The position numbers and the translations under genes are program-made. Of a DNA stretch of 64,000 nt, positions 1 through 8,621 are shown one piece after another. Numbering within the stretch: the stretch's first letter is position 1; every line of letters starts with the position of its first letter. The stretch spans positions 1 to 64,000 of the forward strand of contig JAJUJX010000005.1 in assembly GCA_029265125.1 (NCBI GenBank). Reading direction: 5' to 3'. This DNA is from Tolumonas sp008015085. Its GTDB lineage: Bacteria > Pseudomonadota > Gammaproteobacteria > Enterobacterales > Aeromonadaceae. The notes below the pieces were generated by a model, which made no database searches, had not been told where the DNA came from, and was given only the letters and a program-made list of their open reading frames with translations.

Positions 1-1308
1 AACCGGGGTGTAGGTGAAGCTGCCATCAGGGTTCAGCGTCAGGCTGCCGTGGGCCGGGCTGGTGTAGCTGCTGACGGCCAGTGTGCCGCCGTCACCACCC
101 AGACTGTCATTACCCAGTACGCCCGGGATACTCACGGTCAGGCTGTCGTCTTCTGCCACGGTGTAGCTGTCCTCAACCGCCACCGGTGCATCATCTTCGG
201 GTGTCACACCAATCATCACCGTAATGGTATCTGTACCGCCTTTGCCATCACTGACCACTGCGGTAAAACTGTCGCTACCGTTGTAGTTGACGTTCGGGGT
301 ATAGATCCAGCTGCCGTCAGAATTGACGGTAACAGTGCCATTGGTTGGATCGGAGCCTTTGCTGAAGGTCAGCGTGTCATTATCCACATCGGTGGCCAGT
401 AAGGTTCCGCCTACCGGTGTGTCTTCCGGTGTAGTAACACTTATGTCAGTGCCCAGCGGGGCTCCGTTTTCATCAACAATCACAGGATCATCGTTGATAG
501 CTGTCACTTCAATATTCAGCGTAGAACTGGCACCCGTATTCGTTGTATAAGTAACTTCCGGAACAGCTCCATTCCAATTTGCTACAGGCGTAAAAACATA
601 ACTGCCGTCAGGGTTAATAACGACGGTTCCTATACCATTCAACGTTGCTGTATCGCCTGCAGCATAAGTGGTGCCACCGACAACAAAACTACCAACCGTT
701 AATACATCATCAGCATCACTGTCATTAGCAAGCACATTACCTGTGGCTGGATTATCTTCCGAAACCGTATTTACATCGGGTGTAACAAGTGTGGGGGCGT
801 TTTCAGGAACAGATGATGTCAGCTCGGGGATTTGAATGTCTGCACCCGTGAAAGCCGTTGTATCATAACCAGCAGTAGCAATGGTGGAATCGCCGACGCG
901 GTCAATAGATATGAATCCATCATTTCCACTACCTGGCCCGCCACCACCGGCATCAGCTGCAACACCAGCTGCGGCAGCCTCAAATGCCTGAGTAGGGTCT
1001 TGACCAGATAAAATAGCCTGCTGCATTGCATTGATCTGCGCTAATGTTTGGCCACCTTCTCCACCTGCAGCGCCCATTGCCGGCATAGCTGGTTGTTGAT
1101 CAGCCGGTAACTCAGCTATCGCTGAACCAGCCTCCGGCATTGATGGTTCAAAAAGAAAAACAGAGGCATCAGCCAGAAGGACAACTGTTCCCGGCTGTAA
1201 AACATCGCCGACTTTTAAATCTTGCAACTCGCCCTCAGGCGTACGGATTTTGGCTATACCCGTTATAGCTGTCACTTTGGAGACTTCTGTAATTGTCAGA
1301 TTGTTCAT
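1..1308 (-). CDS. LapA-type large repetitive adhesin, N-terminal part (truncated by window edge)
   Basis: An open frame of 436 codons starts at ATG 1308 and runs off the left edge without a stop. Residues 1-55 form a retention-module-like start (MNNLTITEVSKVTAITGIAK). Residues 97-115 contain QAILSGQDPTQAFEAAAAG, which matches the LapG-type periplasmic protease site of LapA adhesins (a DPTQ..AAAG signature), followed by a Gly-rich hinge. From about residue 165 there are tandem cadherin/VCBS-like Ig repeats with SEDNPATGNVLANDSDAD and NPDGSFTYTP motifs. Such proteins are exported by a type I system, held in the outer membrane by the N-terminal module, and released when c-di-GMP falls. The rest of the protein, the secretion signal and any lapBCDEG partners are outside the window. 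The family call is firm; the ligand is unknown. Confidence 0.85.
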   Translation of the reverse strand, partial: MNNLTITEVSKVTAITGIAKIRTPEGELQDLKVGDVLQPGTVVLLADASVFLFEPSMPEAGSAIAELPADQQPAMPAMGAAGGEGGQTLAQINAMQQAILSGQDPTQAFEAAAAGVAADAGGGGPGSGNDGFISIDRVGDSTIATAGYDTTAFTGADIQIPELTSSVPENAPTLVTPDVNTVSEDNPATGNVLANDSDADDVLTVGSFVVGGTTYAAGDTATLNGIGTVVINPDGSYVFTPVANWNGAVPEVTYTTNTGASSTLNIEVTAINDDPVIVDENGAPLGTDISVTTPEDTPVGGTLLATDVDNDTLTFSKGSDPTNGTVTVNSDGSWIYTPNVNYNGSDSFTAVVSDGKGGTDTITVMIGVTPEDDAPVAVEDSYTVAEDDSLTVSIPGVLGNDSLGGDGGTLAVSSYTSPAHGSLTLNPDGSFTYTPV

Positions 1309-1472
1309 AACCCACCCCATACCGGAATGTTACACCCATGTTAAGTTAAGTTTAGGGGATGGTTAGAGTTTGAGCTGTGAAAAGAATGCAATAATCCTGC
1401 ATATGAGAGATAAAACAGGTGCATGAAATAGAATAGTAAGCTTTGCTGCTGGATGGAGAAAAGTTCTGCAGA

Positions 1473-1490
1473 GGGCGGCAAATGCCGCCC
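1473..1490 (-). terminator. GC-rich stem-loop after the pilV-like gene
   Basis: An inverted repeat GGGCGGCA-AA-TGCCGCCC lies 14 bases beyond the stop of the minor-pilin operon. It lacks a clear T-run on the minus strand, so it may be a weak terminator or an mRNA-end structure rather than a full intrinsic terminator. The remaining bases up to the adhesin start (1309-1472) show no gene. Confidence 0.45.
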
Positions 1491-1503
1491 AAGGAGGTCA
1501 TAT

Positions 1504-3597
1504 CTAAGGACAGTTTGTTGGCAAAGTAGCCGTAATATTATTGCTGTAGACGTTGAAACATCCTCCTGTTACTGGTGATGTCGTGCCTGCTGGATAAGCA
1601 AGAGAGATAGTGGTGGATGGGCTAACCGAGAACCCTGATGCTGAAGTGGAAACAGCTACCCTCGAGCTTGTTGCAGGTGGTGTTACTTTACAGTTATAGA
1701 GTAGATATGATGTTTCATTAGCAACACTTTCGAGCTGGCATGAGGCCGCTGTGCCTTGAATGCTTATGTTTGAAAGGTAATTAGTTTGCCCTTGCTTACA
1801 GCTTGCAATACCGCCGTTATTCTTAGCTCCATAACAGTATATTTTTCCAATAACGCTGATTTTATCATCATTTGCCACACTGCTACTTACGGTAATATTG
1901 ATTGAGCCAGAGCGTGCGTAATCTCTTTCAAACTCAGAAACAGCAATTTCAGTACTATTTTTTGAATACTGATATGCGGCTACGGATGAATTACCCTGAT
2001 AAGCTTTTGCAGTAATATCAACTCCCCCAGAAGCTGTTACTGACACTGGGGTGATATACCCTCGGCGGTAAACACCATAATAGTCAGCATCGCTGGAATC
2101 TAATGTTTTTATGACTTCATTAGCCACGGAGACAGAAGATCCACTAGATTCCCACCGGGATAATAATGTCATATTAATATCATAAAAAGGTACTTTTTTC
2201 AGCAAAGCTGGATCATCCGCATCAAGCTCGGCAGAACTAACCGATTCATCATCATTATTTACATCTGCCGTATTTAATAAATCAATAAATATACCTCTGG
2301 CAATAAGCTGAATCGGAGTGTCACCCAATGCCATCGTTAGGTTTGTAGAGCTATAATTATGATCTTGCAGCCATTTCTGAAAACTTGGAATTTGAGATGT
2401 ATCTACATAACTCGACGCCACCCCAAAATGATCTCTGTTTGCAATGGAATTTCCCCAGGTTACAGACTTAGCTAAAACCACGTAAGCCTTAACCACATCT
2501 TTGATGTAAGCCTGATATTTAGCTACATTTTCAGTATCAGATAAATAACTGGCGCTCATTACATTTAACTTCACAAGATTCCAATCAGGCATTGGTCTGT
2601 AATAGCCATCAATCCGTAATAATCGACAGGAGTCAATATACCCGCCACTAGTTGCTGCATTAAGTGATGAACCATTGTATCTGTATTTTCCGGCATTACG
2701 ATTAAACTGGTTATAATAATCTGAAAATGAACCACCTTGATTTTCTACGTTATCAAAATGGTTTTCACAACAAACATCACAAAGTGTCGGTTGGTTATTG
2801 GCAACTATTCCTCTTCTTTTATTGCTTGCTAAAGAACCAACCTTCCAATATAGCAAATCCGTATCAGTCAAATATGGGTATGCAGAAAGGTAAGCGGAAC
2901 CATTTGACGTATAAGTACAACTACAGGAAATAGTATTAAAATCTGATTCGACCTGAGTATTACTATCAGAATCATAGGTGATAGTTGAGAATTGAGAGGA
3001 TATACTTCCGCCACTATTTGCGACCTCTGGCAATGGCTTAGTTGTTTCTTGTTTAGTACCAGAGTCATCGACATCAACAGAAATAACATCCGGAGCTACA
3101 CCTGCTGTATAGTTAACGACAGGAGCATTTTTTTCAACTGTACTACTACTCGTTAATCGATCTTCGCTAATTTTTTGCACTCGAGCGATACTACCTGATA
3201 ATTTAACTTCATCATCACCGCCATTCCAGCTAACTGTAACATCGACATCTTTTCTACCACCATTATCAGTTACACTCCAGCTAAGATCGTAAACATAATT
3301 TCCAACATTTGCATTACCAGATGAAACAGTACCTGCGGCAATTTTACCGCCGGTATTATCACCAATTGAGTCATAGGTTGGTAAGCTACCACTTATTGTC
3401 AACCCGGAAAATGTTCTCAAATCATCTAATTTACTTTCTGCAATATGTAATGCCGTTAACCGGGTACTGGTTGTTATTTCATTTCGTAAATATTTATTTT
3501 GCAATTGATATAATGCAACCACACTGACGGTTACTATAACAAAAGCAATTAACACTTCCAGCAAAGCAATACCATGCTGTTTCTTTAATATATTCAC
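1504..3597 (-). CDS. PilV-like minor type IV pilin with very long C-terminal extension
   Basis: The 697-residue product starts with a class III prepilin leader: MNILKKQHG is followed by IALLEVLIAFVIVTVSVVAL, with the conserved Glu at mature position 5. Residues up to about 150 resemble a PilV-type minor pilin (AESKLDDLRTF, then a YDLSWSV...VTVSW stretch). The remaining ~540 residues are Ser/Thr/Asn-rich with scattered cysteine clusters (ISCSCTY, CDVCC, GCFNV). I recognise no domain there. Normal PilV proteins are about 150-200 residues. The start codon overlaps the pilX stop as ATGA, so translation is coupled. No pilY1 lies in the cluster, so the extension may act as a tip or adhesin module. 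This role is inferred. Confidence 0.75.
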   Translation of the reverse strand: MNILKKQHGIALLEVLIAFVIVTVSVVALYQLQNKYLRNEITTSTRLTALHIAESKLDDLRTFSGLTISGSLPTYDSIGDNTGGKIAAGTVSSGNANVGNYVYDLSWSVTDNGGRKDVDVTVSWNGGDDEVKLSGSIARVQKISEDRLTSSSTVEKNAPVVNYTAGVAPDVISVDVDDSGTKQETTKPLPEVANSGGSISSQFSTITYDSDSNTQVESDFNTISCSCTYTSNGSAYLSAYPYLTDTDLLYWKVGSLASNKRRGIVANNQPTLCDVCCENHFDNVENQGGSFSDYYNQFNRNAGKYRYNGSSLNAATSGGYIDSCRLLRIDGYYRPMPDWNLVKLNVMSASYLSDTENVAKYQAYIKDVVKAYVVLAKSVTWGNSIANRDHFGVASSYVDTSQIPSFQKWLQDHNYSSTNLTMALGDTPIQLIARGIFIDLLNTADVNNDDESVSSAELDADDPALLKKVPFYDINMTLLSRWESSGSSVSVANEVIKTLDSSDADYYGVYRRGYITPVSVTASGGVDITAKAYQGNSSVAAYQYSKNSTEIAVSEFERDYARSGSINITVSSSVANDDKISVIGKIYCYGAKNNGGIASCKQGQTNYLSNISIQGTAASCQLESVANETSYLLYNCKVTPPATSSRVAVSTSASGFSVSPSTTISLAYPAGTTSPVTGGCFNVYSNNITATLPTNCP

Positions 3598-4787
3598 TCA
3601 GCATTCCCCCAATCCTGCCAGCTTCCAGGAACAGTAGCTGTAATTGATCTAACTGTAGTCGGTAAATTAGCTAATGCTTCAGCATCATAGACAGCATTGT
3701 AAGAGCCATTGCTATTGCCTAATTTGTAATTAGCAACAAGTGCACCATGTAAAGTTGCTGTACCATTAATGCTGATATCATAAGGTGCATTATCTTTATC
3801 TGTTGCATCTGTATAAGCAAATACAACACCATATACATCACTGTTTGCATTCATTGTAAAATTGCCGTTAACAACTAACAAAATTACAGGGGCTGCCAAC
3901 GTACCGACATCATCAACCCGGCAATTACCCGTAACGACGTATATACCGCTGGAGCTTGTATCCAGAGCATCACAATTATCTAATCCCAAGCCATCAGCGC
4001 CAATATGTAATGCCGACAAAGCGGGATCTGTTGCATAGCTTGCTTTTACATCCTCAATAACTTCGGTATAAGTACTACTACCATTAAAAATATATGCCAA
4101 TAAATCATCAGGAAAATTGTCTGTATCCTGATCAACCACATCCGCATTTTTCCCTTCAGCATTGGAACTATATGCTAGCGAACTACATGTCCCATCATAA
4201 TATTCTTGCTGCCCACATGTTGATGAGGAACTACCAATGTTTACAATGCCGCTAGACCAAATTGACACAGGCACACCAGGGCCACCACCATTAGGGTTCG
4301 CAGCAACAGAGAAATTACCACCAGCAGCCATACCTGCTGCAACAGTTAAAGGCGCTGCTGGCGTCGATGATATAGGGGATACAGAGACAACTGTTTGATT
4401 AATAGTTACTTTTGATTCAGCATCATCTGGTGATTCTGAATCAGCTGAATAACCTGACGTACCTTCTGATGTGATAACCATCGATTTTAACGTAGTTGAA
4501 CCAATCGTTATTTCAGAAACGTCACCAAATGATACCTTATAATATGGTGCTTCTGCTGATGAGATGGCAGACCTGTTTGCAAAACTGGCCATCAATTGAG
4601 CCACGGCCTTATCAATACCCATTTGAGCAGCATTGGTTGCTTCATGGTAACGAACCTGATTTGATGCGGTCCGTTGCTCACTCATTAGCATTTTGCCCGT
4701 CATCAATGTCAGGCCTGTAATCAATAAAACGATAATTAAAACCACCGTTAAAGTGATAAAGCCTGACGTTTTATTAAAATTGGTCAT
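3594..4787 (-). CDS. PilX-like minor type IV pilin, enlarged
   Basis: The 397-residue product has a short leader ending TSG, then FITLTVVLIIVLLITGLTLM, a prepilin-type hydrophobic helix. It has Thr rather than Glu at mature position 5, as in PilX/GspK-type tip pilins. Residues 30-65 (SEQRTASNQVRYHEATNAAQ) match the PilX N-terminal region. PilX proteins are usually about 170-200 residues, so roughly 200 residues are extra. The C-terminal half contains a polymer-forming, bactofilin-like stretch (APVILLVVNGNFTMNANSDV) that also occurs in other long PilX-type proteins. It overlaps the pilW stop by 14 bases and is coupled to the downstream pilV-like gene. It is probably an assembly or tip component of the pilus. 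Confidence 0.75.
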   Translation of the reverse strand: MTNFNKTSGFITLTVVLIIVLLITGLTLMTGKMLMSEQRTASNQVRYHEATNAAQMGIDKAVAQLMASFANRSAISSAEAPYYKVSFGDVSEITIGSTTLKSMVITSEGTSGYSADSESPDDAESKVTINQTVVSVSPISSTPAAPLTVAAGMAAGGNFSVAANPNGGGPGVPVSIWSSGIVNIGSSSSTCGQQEYYDGTCSSLAYSSNAEGKNADVVDQDTDNFPDDLLAYIFNGSSTYTEVIEDVKASYATDPALSALHIGADGLGLDNCDALDTSSSGIYVVTGNCRVDDVGTLAAPVILLVVNGNFTMNANSDVYGVVFAYTDATDKDNAPYDISINGTATLHGALVANYKLGNSNGSYNAVYDAEALANLPTTVRSITATVPGSWQDWGNAE

Positions 4788-5505
4788 TTCGCAGCCTCAC
4801 TTTACGTTCAAGTTCTAACTGTATTTCGTTATCTGACGCACTCTGTCCCGACATTCTGATAATTACAGCCCTTTGCCCTGACGTGGTATAAGCGCCACTT
4901 GTTGCTGCTGTGCTGCTTACAGCAGGATCCAATTCAAACGAAAATTCATTAACATCAAAGCTCCCTTCTCCGCCAGCCAGCCGATGCCAACTGCTGTTAA
5001 CTGTACAAGATTGATCGCCTAATGAATCAAATTCCTGATAATCAATCGCATGATTATCAGCGTCATAGCTATAAGCTATTATTTCGGGAGGATTAGCACC
5101 ACCTGATATAGTGCCATCACCATTCGCATCATAACGTAGCAAAATACAAGAATCGGTCAGATCAAGTGCCGACCCATCGGTATCAACAGCAGCAAACATC
5201 GCTGTGTGAGCAGCATTTGAGGCTGCAGCGCTAGTCGGATTTCCTGAACTGTCTCTGGCTAACGCCAATTCGGCACCACTGGCATAACCCGCTCTTTGAA
5301 CATCGCGAGAAATGATATCGAGCGCAGCCTGCATATCCATATTTAATCGAGCGAACTGTACTGTGGTAGAATTAGCTCGGATGATACTGACATACATAGT
5401 TGCCACAATAGCGGCTACAAACAGCCCGACGACCATAGCAACCATAAGTTCTATTAATGAAAACCCTTTTGCATGGCTCAGCGATGTCTTTTGCATCACT
5501 AACAT
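4774..5505 (-). CDS. pilW: PilW-family minor type IV pilin
   Basis: The 243-residue product has a prepilin leader ending HAKG and the helix FSLIELMVAMVVGLFVAAIV with Glu at mature position 5. The following segment (NMDMQAALDIISRDVQRAGY) is characteristic of PilW. I place the start at ATG 5505 because GGAGTGGG lies just upstream on the minus strand. This start overlaps the fimT stop by 7 bases, whereas an in-frame start further upstream (5547) would run through more of fimT. ATG 5496 is a possible alternative. The protein is part of the inner-membrane priming complex of minor pilins for type IV pilus assembly. Confidence 0.82.
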   Translation of the reverse strand: MLVMQKTSLSHAKGFSLIELMVAMVVGLFVAAIVATMYVSIIRANSTTVQFARLNMDMQAALDIISRDVQRAGYASGAELALARDSSGNPTSAAASNAAHTAMFAAVDTDGSALDLTDSCILLRYDANGDGTISGGANPPEIIAYSYDADNHAIDYQEFDSLGDQSCTVNSSWHRLAGGEGSFDVNEFSFELDPAVSSTAATSGAYTTSGQRAVIIRMSGQSASDNEIQLELERKVRLRNDQF

Positions 5506-6059
5506 GATCCCACTCCCATGACACCACTTTGGCCCGAAGGCGTGCACATTAATGTCCGGCCAAGCATGTTTGTCTCAACATTAATGACTTTATCGCCATA
5601 TGAAAAATGAACATGGCCTTCATCTGCAGTTCCTCTCTGACCACTAAATTCGATTTTGTCATCGGTATAGGTCATATCACTGAGAGACACTTTAGGAAAA
5701 TCCTGGTGGCTTCCTCCCCTTGCTATGCCATCACCATGAATATCACAGGATGCATTGCAGGTGGAATCACAAGTATAAGAACAAGCTGTTTGACAGGCGG
5801 CATTATCCGATATTCGATAGCACCATTTTGTATTATCACCGGCATCTCTAAAAAAATAGACTGTAACATCTGAGCTTCTTTTAATTGCCTCACTACGGGC
5901 AAACTGTATATCTGCATGAAGCGATTGAGCAGCACCTTGCAGTAGGTTATCTTCTTTGAATTTGAGATAACTAGGCACACCGATCCCTAAAAGAATAGTC
6001 ATCACCAAAATGGTGATGATCAACTCCATCAAGGTAAAACCGGAAATTCGCAATCTCAC
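5499..6059 (-). CDS. fimT: FimT/GspH-type minor pseudopilin
   Basis: This is the first gene of the minor-pilin operon. I chose the GTG start at 6059 because AAGGAGAG precedes it at proper spacing and it gives a normal six-to-seven residue leader (VRLRISG) before FTLMELIITILVMTILLGIG. An upstream TTG start would add 11 residues with no good ribosome site. The product is 186 residues. The GspH signature follows: SLHADIQFARSEAIKRSSDVTV. A central Cys-rich stretch (CQTACSYTCDSTCNASC) is unusual for FimT and could form disulfides or bind metal. It probably functions with PilW, PilX and PilV in initiating pilus assembly. Confidence 0.82.
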   Translation of the reverse strand: MRLRISGFTLMELIITILVMTILLGIGVPSYLKFKEDNLLQGAAQSLHADIQFARSEAIKRSSDVTVYFFRDAGDNTKWCYRISDNAACQTACSYTCDSTCNASCDIHGDGIARGGSHQDFPKVSLSDMTYTDDKIEFSGQRGTADEGHVHFSYGDKVINVETNMLGRTLMCTPSGQSGVMGVGSC

Positions 6060-6153
6060 GAGCTCTCTCCTTGGCATTGAGGCTTTTTTCAACCAAAATT
6101 AAAAAGGCCATCCTTATAAGTTTATAACCCTACTATAAAAGAGGCAGTATTTT

Positions 6154-6573
6154 ATGAAAAATAATTCCAGAGGCTTCACATTACTGGAACTAATGGTGGT
6201 AGTTGCAGTCATAGCAATTCTCGCCTCCATCGCCTATCCAAGCTATCAGAATTTTGTTATGCAATCTCGTCGTTCCGATGCTATAGAAGGATTACTGTCT
6301 GCTCAACTGAGACAAGAAGAACACCGTGTTAAAACAGGAAGTTACGTCGGTCATGGACAAGAAGCAGCAATAGGGCTAACAGATACTACATATTACAGCT
6401 TTTCTGTGGTATCTGCCGCCAGCAGTAGCGGGGCCCCCACCTATGTGATTACTGCCAGTGCAAGTGGTAGTCAACTCCATGACACTAATTGCCGCACACT
6501 TACTATTGATAATACGGACACAAAAGGAAGTACATCCAGTTCAGGAGCCGCAACATCTGATTGCTGGCAATAA
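6154..6573 (+). CDS. pilE: PilE-like type IV pilin
   Basis: The 139-residue product is transcribed divergently from the fimT operon, with about 94 bases between starts. The leader MKNNSRG is followed by FTLLELMVVVAVIAILASIAYPSYQNF, the classic N-terminal helix with Glu5. The protein retains a C-terminal Cys pair (NCRTL and DCWQ) forming the D-region. The small size and the neighbouring minor-pilin operon fit the PilE minor pilin found with fimT/pilVWX sets. A role as a low-abundance major-like pilin cannot be excluded. GAGG lies upstream of the ATG. Confidence 0.8.
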   Translation: MKNNSRGFTLLELMVVVAVIAILASIAYPSYQNFVMQSRRSDAIEGLLSAQLRQEEHRVKTGSYVGHGQEAAIGLTDTTYYSFSVVSAASSSGAPTYVITASASGSQLHDTNCRTLTIDNTDTKGSTSSSGAATSDCWQ

Positions 6574-6608
6574 TTTCTTATGTAGCACATATTAGTATGT
6601 GCTACATA

Positions 6609-7115
6609 TCATTGTGAAATAACTCTAAGGAGTTGCATCACAACCAGCCCAAACACGCCAGCCAGCACATCATCAATCATGATACCCAGGCCGCCCTTAA
6701 CGTAGCGATCCAGCCAACGGATTGGCCAGGGTTTAATGATGTCAAACAGGCGGAAAATCAGAAAACCGACCACCAGCCAGGCAATCCCTTTCGGGGCTGC
6801 GATCATCGTGATCCAAAAGCCGACAAATTCATCCCAGACAATCGAGCCATGGTCGGCTTGCCCTATCGCATCAGTCGCAGACTGACAGATCCAGATACCG
6901 GCGATCGCAGCCACAACAGTAATGACAACGTAAATGCTTAACGGTAAATCCATCATCAGCCAATAAAAAGGAATCGCAGCCAGCGTACCCAAGGTGCCCG
7001 GAGCAACCGGCGATAACCCGGAGCCAAATCCGGTTGCCAGCCAGTGCAGCGGATTACGCCAGTTCAAACGTTCGAACGCATCCCGGCTTTTATGATGTTT
7101 TTCCAGCTTCGCCAT
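6609..7115 (-). CDS. pgpA: Phosphatidylglycerophosphatase A
   Basis: The 168-residue inner-membrane enzyme dephosphorylates phosphatidylglycerol phosphate to phosphatidylglycerol. The family start region is visible (NPLHWLATGFGSGLSPVAPGTLGTLAAIP), followed by acidic motifs including VWDEFVGFW. There are three to four membrane segments. The start is placed at ATG 7115 (MAKLEKHHKS), which matches the family length of about 170 and has GGGAG upstream. A TTG further upstream would add 12 residues. The gene overlaps the end of thiL by 26 bases, the usual thiL-pgpA pairing in gammaproteobacteria. Confidence 0.92.
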   Translation of the reverse strand: MAKLEKHHKSRDAFERLNWRNPLHWLATGFGSGLSPVAPGTLGTLAAIPFYWLMMDLPLSIYVVITVVAAIAGIWICQSATDAIGQADHGSIVWDEFVGFWITMIAAPKGIAWLVVGFLIFRLFDIIKPWPIRWLDRYVKGGLGIMIDDVLAGVFGLVVMQLLRVISQ

Positions 7116-8076
7116 GGTGAAAATGCTCCCAACCACTAATATGTAATTCAACCGATTTGCCCTGATGATACCAGCTTATCTGCGGTGTACCTTCGGTGAT
7201 AGTTCCTATACGGGTTAATGGCAGAGTCAATGCCGTTGCCAGTTCTGCCAGTTGAGGTTCATGTTCTGACGGAACAGTAAAGCACAGCTCATAATCATCA
7301 CCGCCGCCTAAAGCCAGCTGTAATGCCTGATCAGGTGTCACACTTTGCGTTACCGCCGGATCAATCGGCAATGAACTTAATTCAATTTCAGCTGCCACCT
7401 TTGATGCTCTTAGGATATGCATCAGATCACCGGCCAATCCGTCCGACAGATCCAGCGCGCTGTTAGCAATACCGCGCAATGCTATTCCCAGTTCACAACG
7501 TGGCTGAGGGTAGTCCATGTGCTGAACGCATATCTTGAGCGCTTCATCAGGTACATGAAATTGATGAAGTCGTTGCTGAACCGCGAGTGCCGCAGCCCCT
7601 AACGTGCCGCTAACATAAATAGCGTCCCCAACTTTGGCACCACTGCGACGTATCGCCGCTTTCGCCGCTACAGTCCCTTTTGCTGAAACAGTGACCGACA
7701 ATGGGCCTCGAGTGGTGTCGCCACCAATTAGTGCAACATGATGCTGGCTGGCCAGCGAATGAAAGCCTTTAGCAAACTCTGCCAGCCAGTGCTCTGGGGC
7801 TGAGGGTAAGGTGATAGCCAATGATACCCAGCGAGGCGTCGCGCCCATTGCCGCCAAATCAGAAAGATTCACCGCTAAAACTTTATGCCCTAAAGCGAAA
7901 GGATCAATATCCGGAAAGAAATGCACGCCACTGTTAAGGGAGTCTGTCGTGACAGCCAGACATTCTCCGACTGGAATATTCAGCAATGCACAATCGTCGC
8001 CAATGCCGAGTTCCACATCGTCACGCGGCGCAGAGAGTGAAGCGAAATAGTACTGGATCAGTTCAAACTCACCCAA
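7090..8076 (-). CDS. thiL: Thiamine-monophosphate kinase
   Basis: The 328-residue cytoplasmic enzyme phosphorylates thiamine monophosphate to thiamine diphosphate with ATP. The PurM-like fold is clear: GIGDDCALLNIP near the start, TTDSLNSGVHFF, a metal-binding VNLSDLAAMGATP, GGDTTRGPLSVTVSAKG and DLSDGLAGDL. Length is normal. It lies 115 bases after nusB with a terminator-like stem-loop between them, and overlaps pgpA downstream. Confidence 0.93.
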   Translation of the reverse strand: MGEFELIQYYFASLSAPRDDVELGIGDDCALLNIPVGECLAVTTDSLNSGVHFFPDIDPFALGHKVLAVNLSDLAAMGATPRWVSLAITLPSAPEHWLAEFAKGFHSLASQHHVALIGGDTTRGPLSVTVSAKGTVAAKAAIRRSGAKVGDAIYVSGTLGAAALAVQQRLHQFHVPDEALKICVQHMDYPQPRCELGIALRGIANSALDLSDGLAGDLMHILRASKVAAEIELSSLPIDPAVTQSVTPDQALQLALGGGDDYELCFTVPSEHEPQLAELATALTLPLTRIGTITEGTPQISWYHQGKSVELHISGWEHFHHGEAGKTS

Positions 8077-8125
8077 TGTTCATTCCTCTTATAAATCCTC
8101 TTTTGACTTGTTCTTTTTCTGATAA

Positions 8126-8161
8126 TAAAAATCCCCGTCATTCCGGGAGAAAAACGGGGAT
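8126..8161 (-). terminator. Intrinsic terminator after nusB
   Basis: Read on the minus strand, ATCCCCGT and ACGGGGAT form an 8-bp stem followed by TTTTTATT. It lies between nusB and thiL, so thiL-pgpA must rely on read-through or its own promoter. Confidence 0.75.
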
Positions 8162-8191
8162 CTTTAAGTGTCTGCTAAGGAGCAAAATAGA

Positions 8192-8608
8192 CTACTGACG
8201 TAGCCCCATCTGCTTAACCACTTTATCCAGCACACCGTTTACGAACTTGTGACTGTCATCAGCAGCAAACGATTTTGCCAGCTCGATTGCTTCGTTGATC
8301 ACCACTTTATATGGCACATCTTTGCAATAGCTCAGCTCGTAGCAGGCCAGACGCAACACACCTTTATCTACCTGATCCAGATCGTCCAGCTTACGGGACA
8401 AAAACGGTGAAAAGGTAGCATCCAGATTCGATACATTGGTCGCAACACCCGTCAGTAACAGCTCAAAATAAGGCAGATCTACCCCTTTGGTAGGCTGCTC
8501 AAGTTTAAACTGTTCAGCGATGTCAGCGACGTTATCCTGAGTTAACTGCCACTGATAAATAGCTTGCAGTGCTAACTGGCGCGCTTTGCGGCGTTCAGCA
8601 GGTTTCAA
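8192..8608 (-). CDS. nusB: Transcription antitermination factor NusB
   Basis: The 138-residue RNA-binding protein joins NusE (S10) on boxA RNA for rRNA antitermination. The N-terminal arginine-rich stretch (MKPAERRKARQLALQAIYQW) and the C-terminal KVVINEAIELAKSFAADDSHKFVNGVLDKV are the family signatures. Length is normal. It follows ribH by 13 bases, the usual ribH-nusB pairing. Confidence 0.95.
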   Translation of the reverse strand: MKPAERRKARQLALQAIYQWQLTQDNVADIAEQFKLEQPTKGVDLPYFELLLTGVATNVSNLDATFSPFLSRKLDDLDQVDKGVLRLACYELSYCKDVPYKVVINEAIELAKSFAADDSHKFVNGVLDKVVKQMGLRQ

Positions 8609-8621
8609 TCTTTCTCTCCTA

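Noticed and set aside
1504..3597. Reading the 697-residue pilin as PilY1
   Set aside because: The N-terminus is a prepilin leader of PilV type, and no PilY1 beta-propeller signature was seen.
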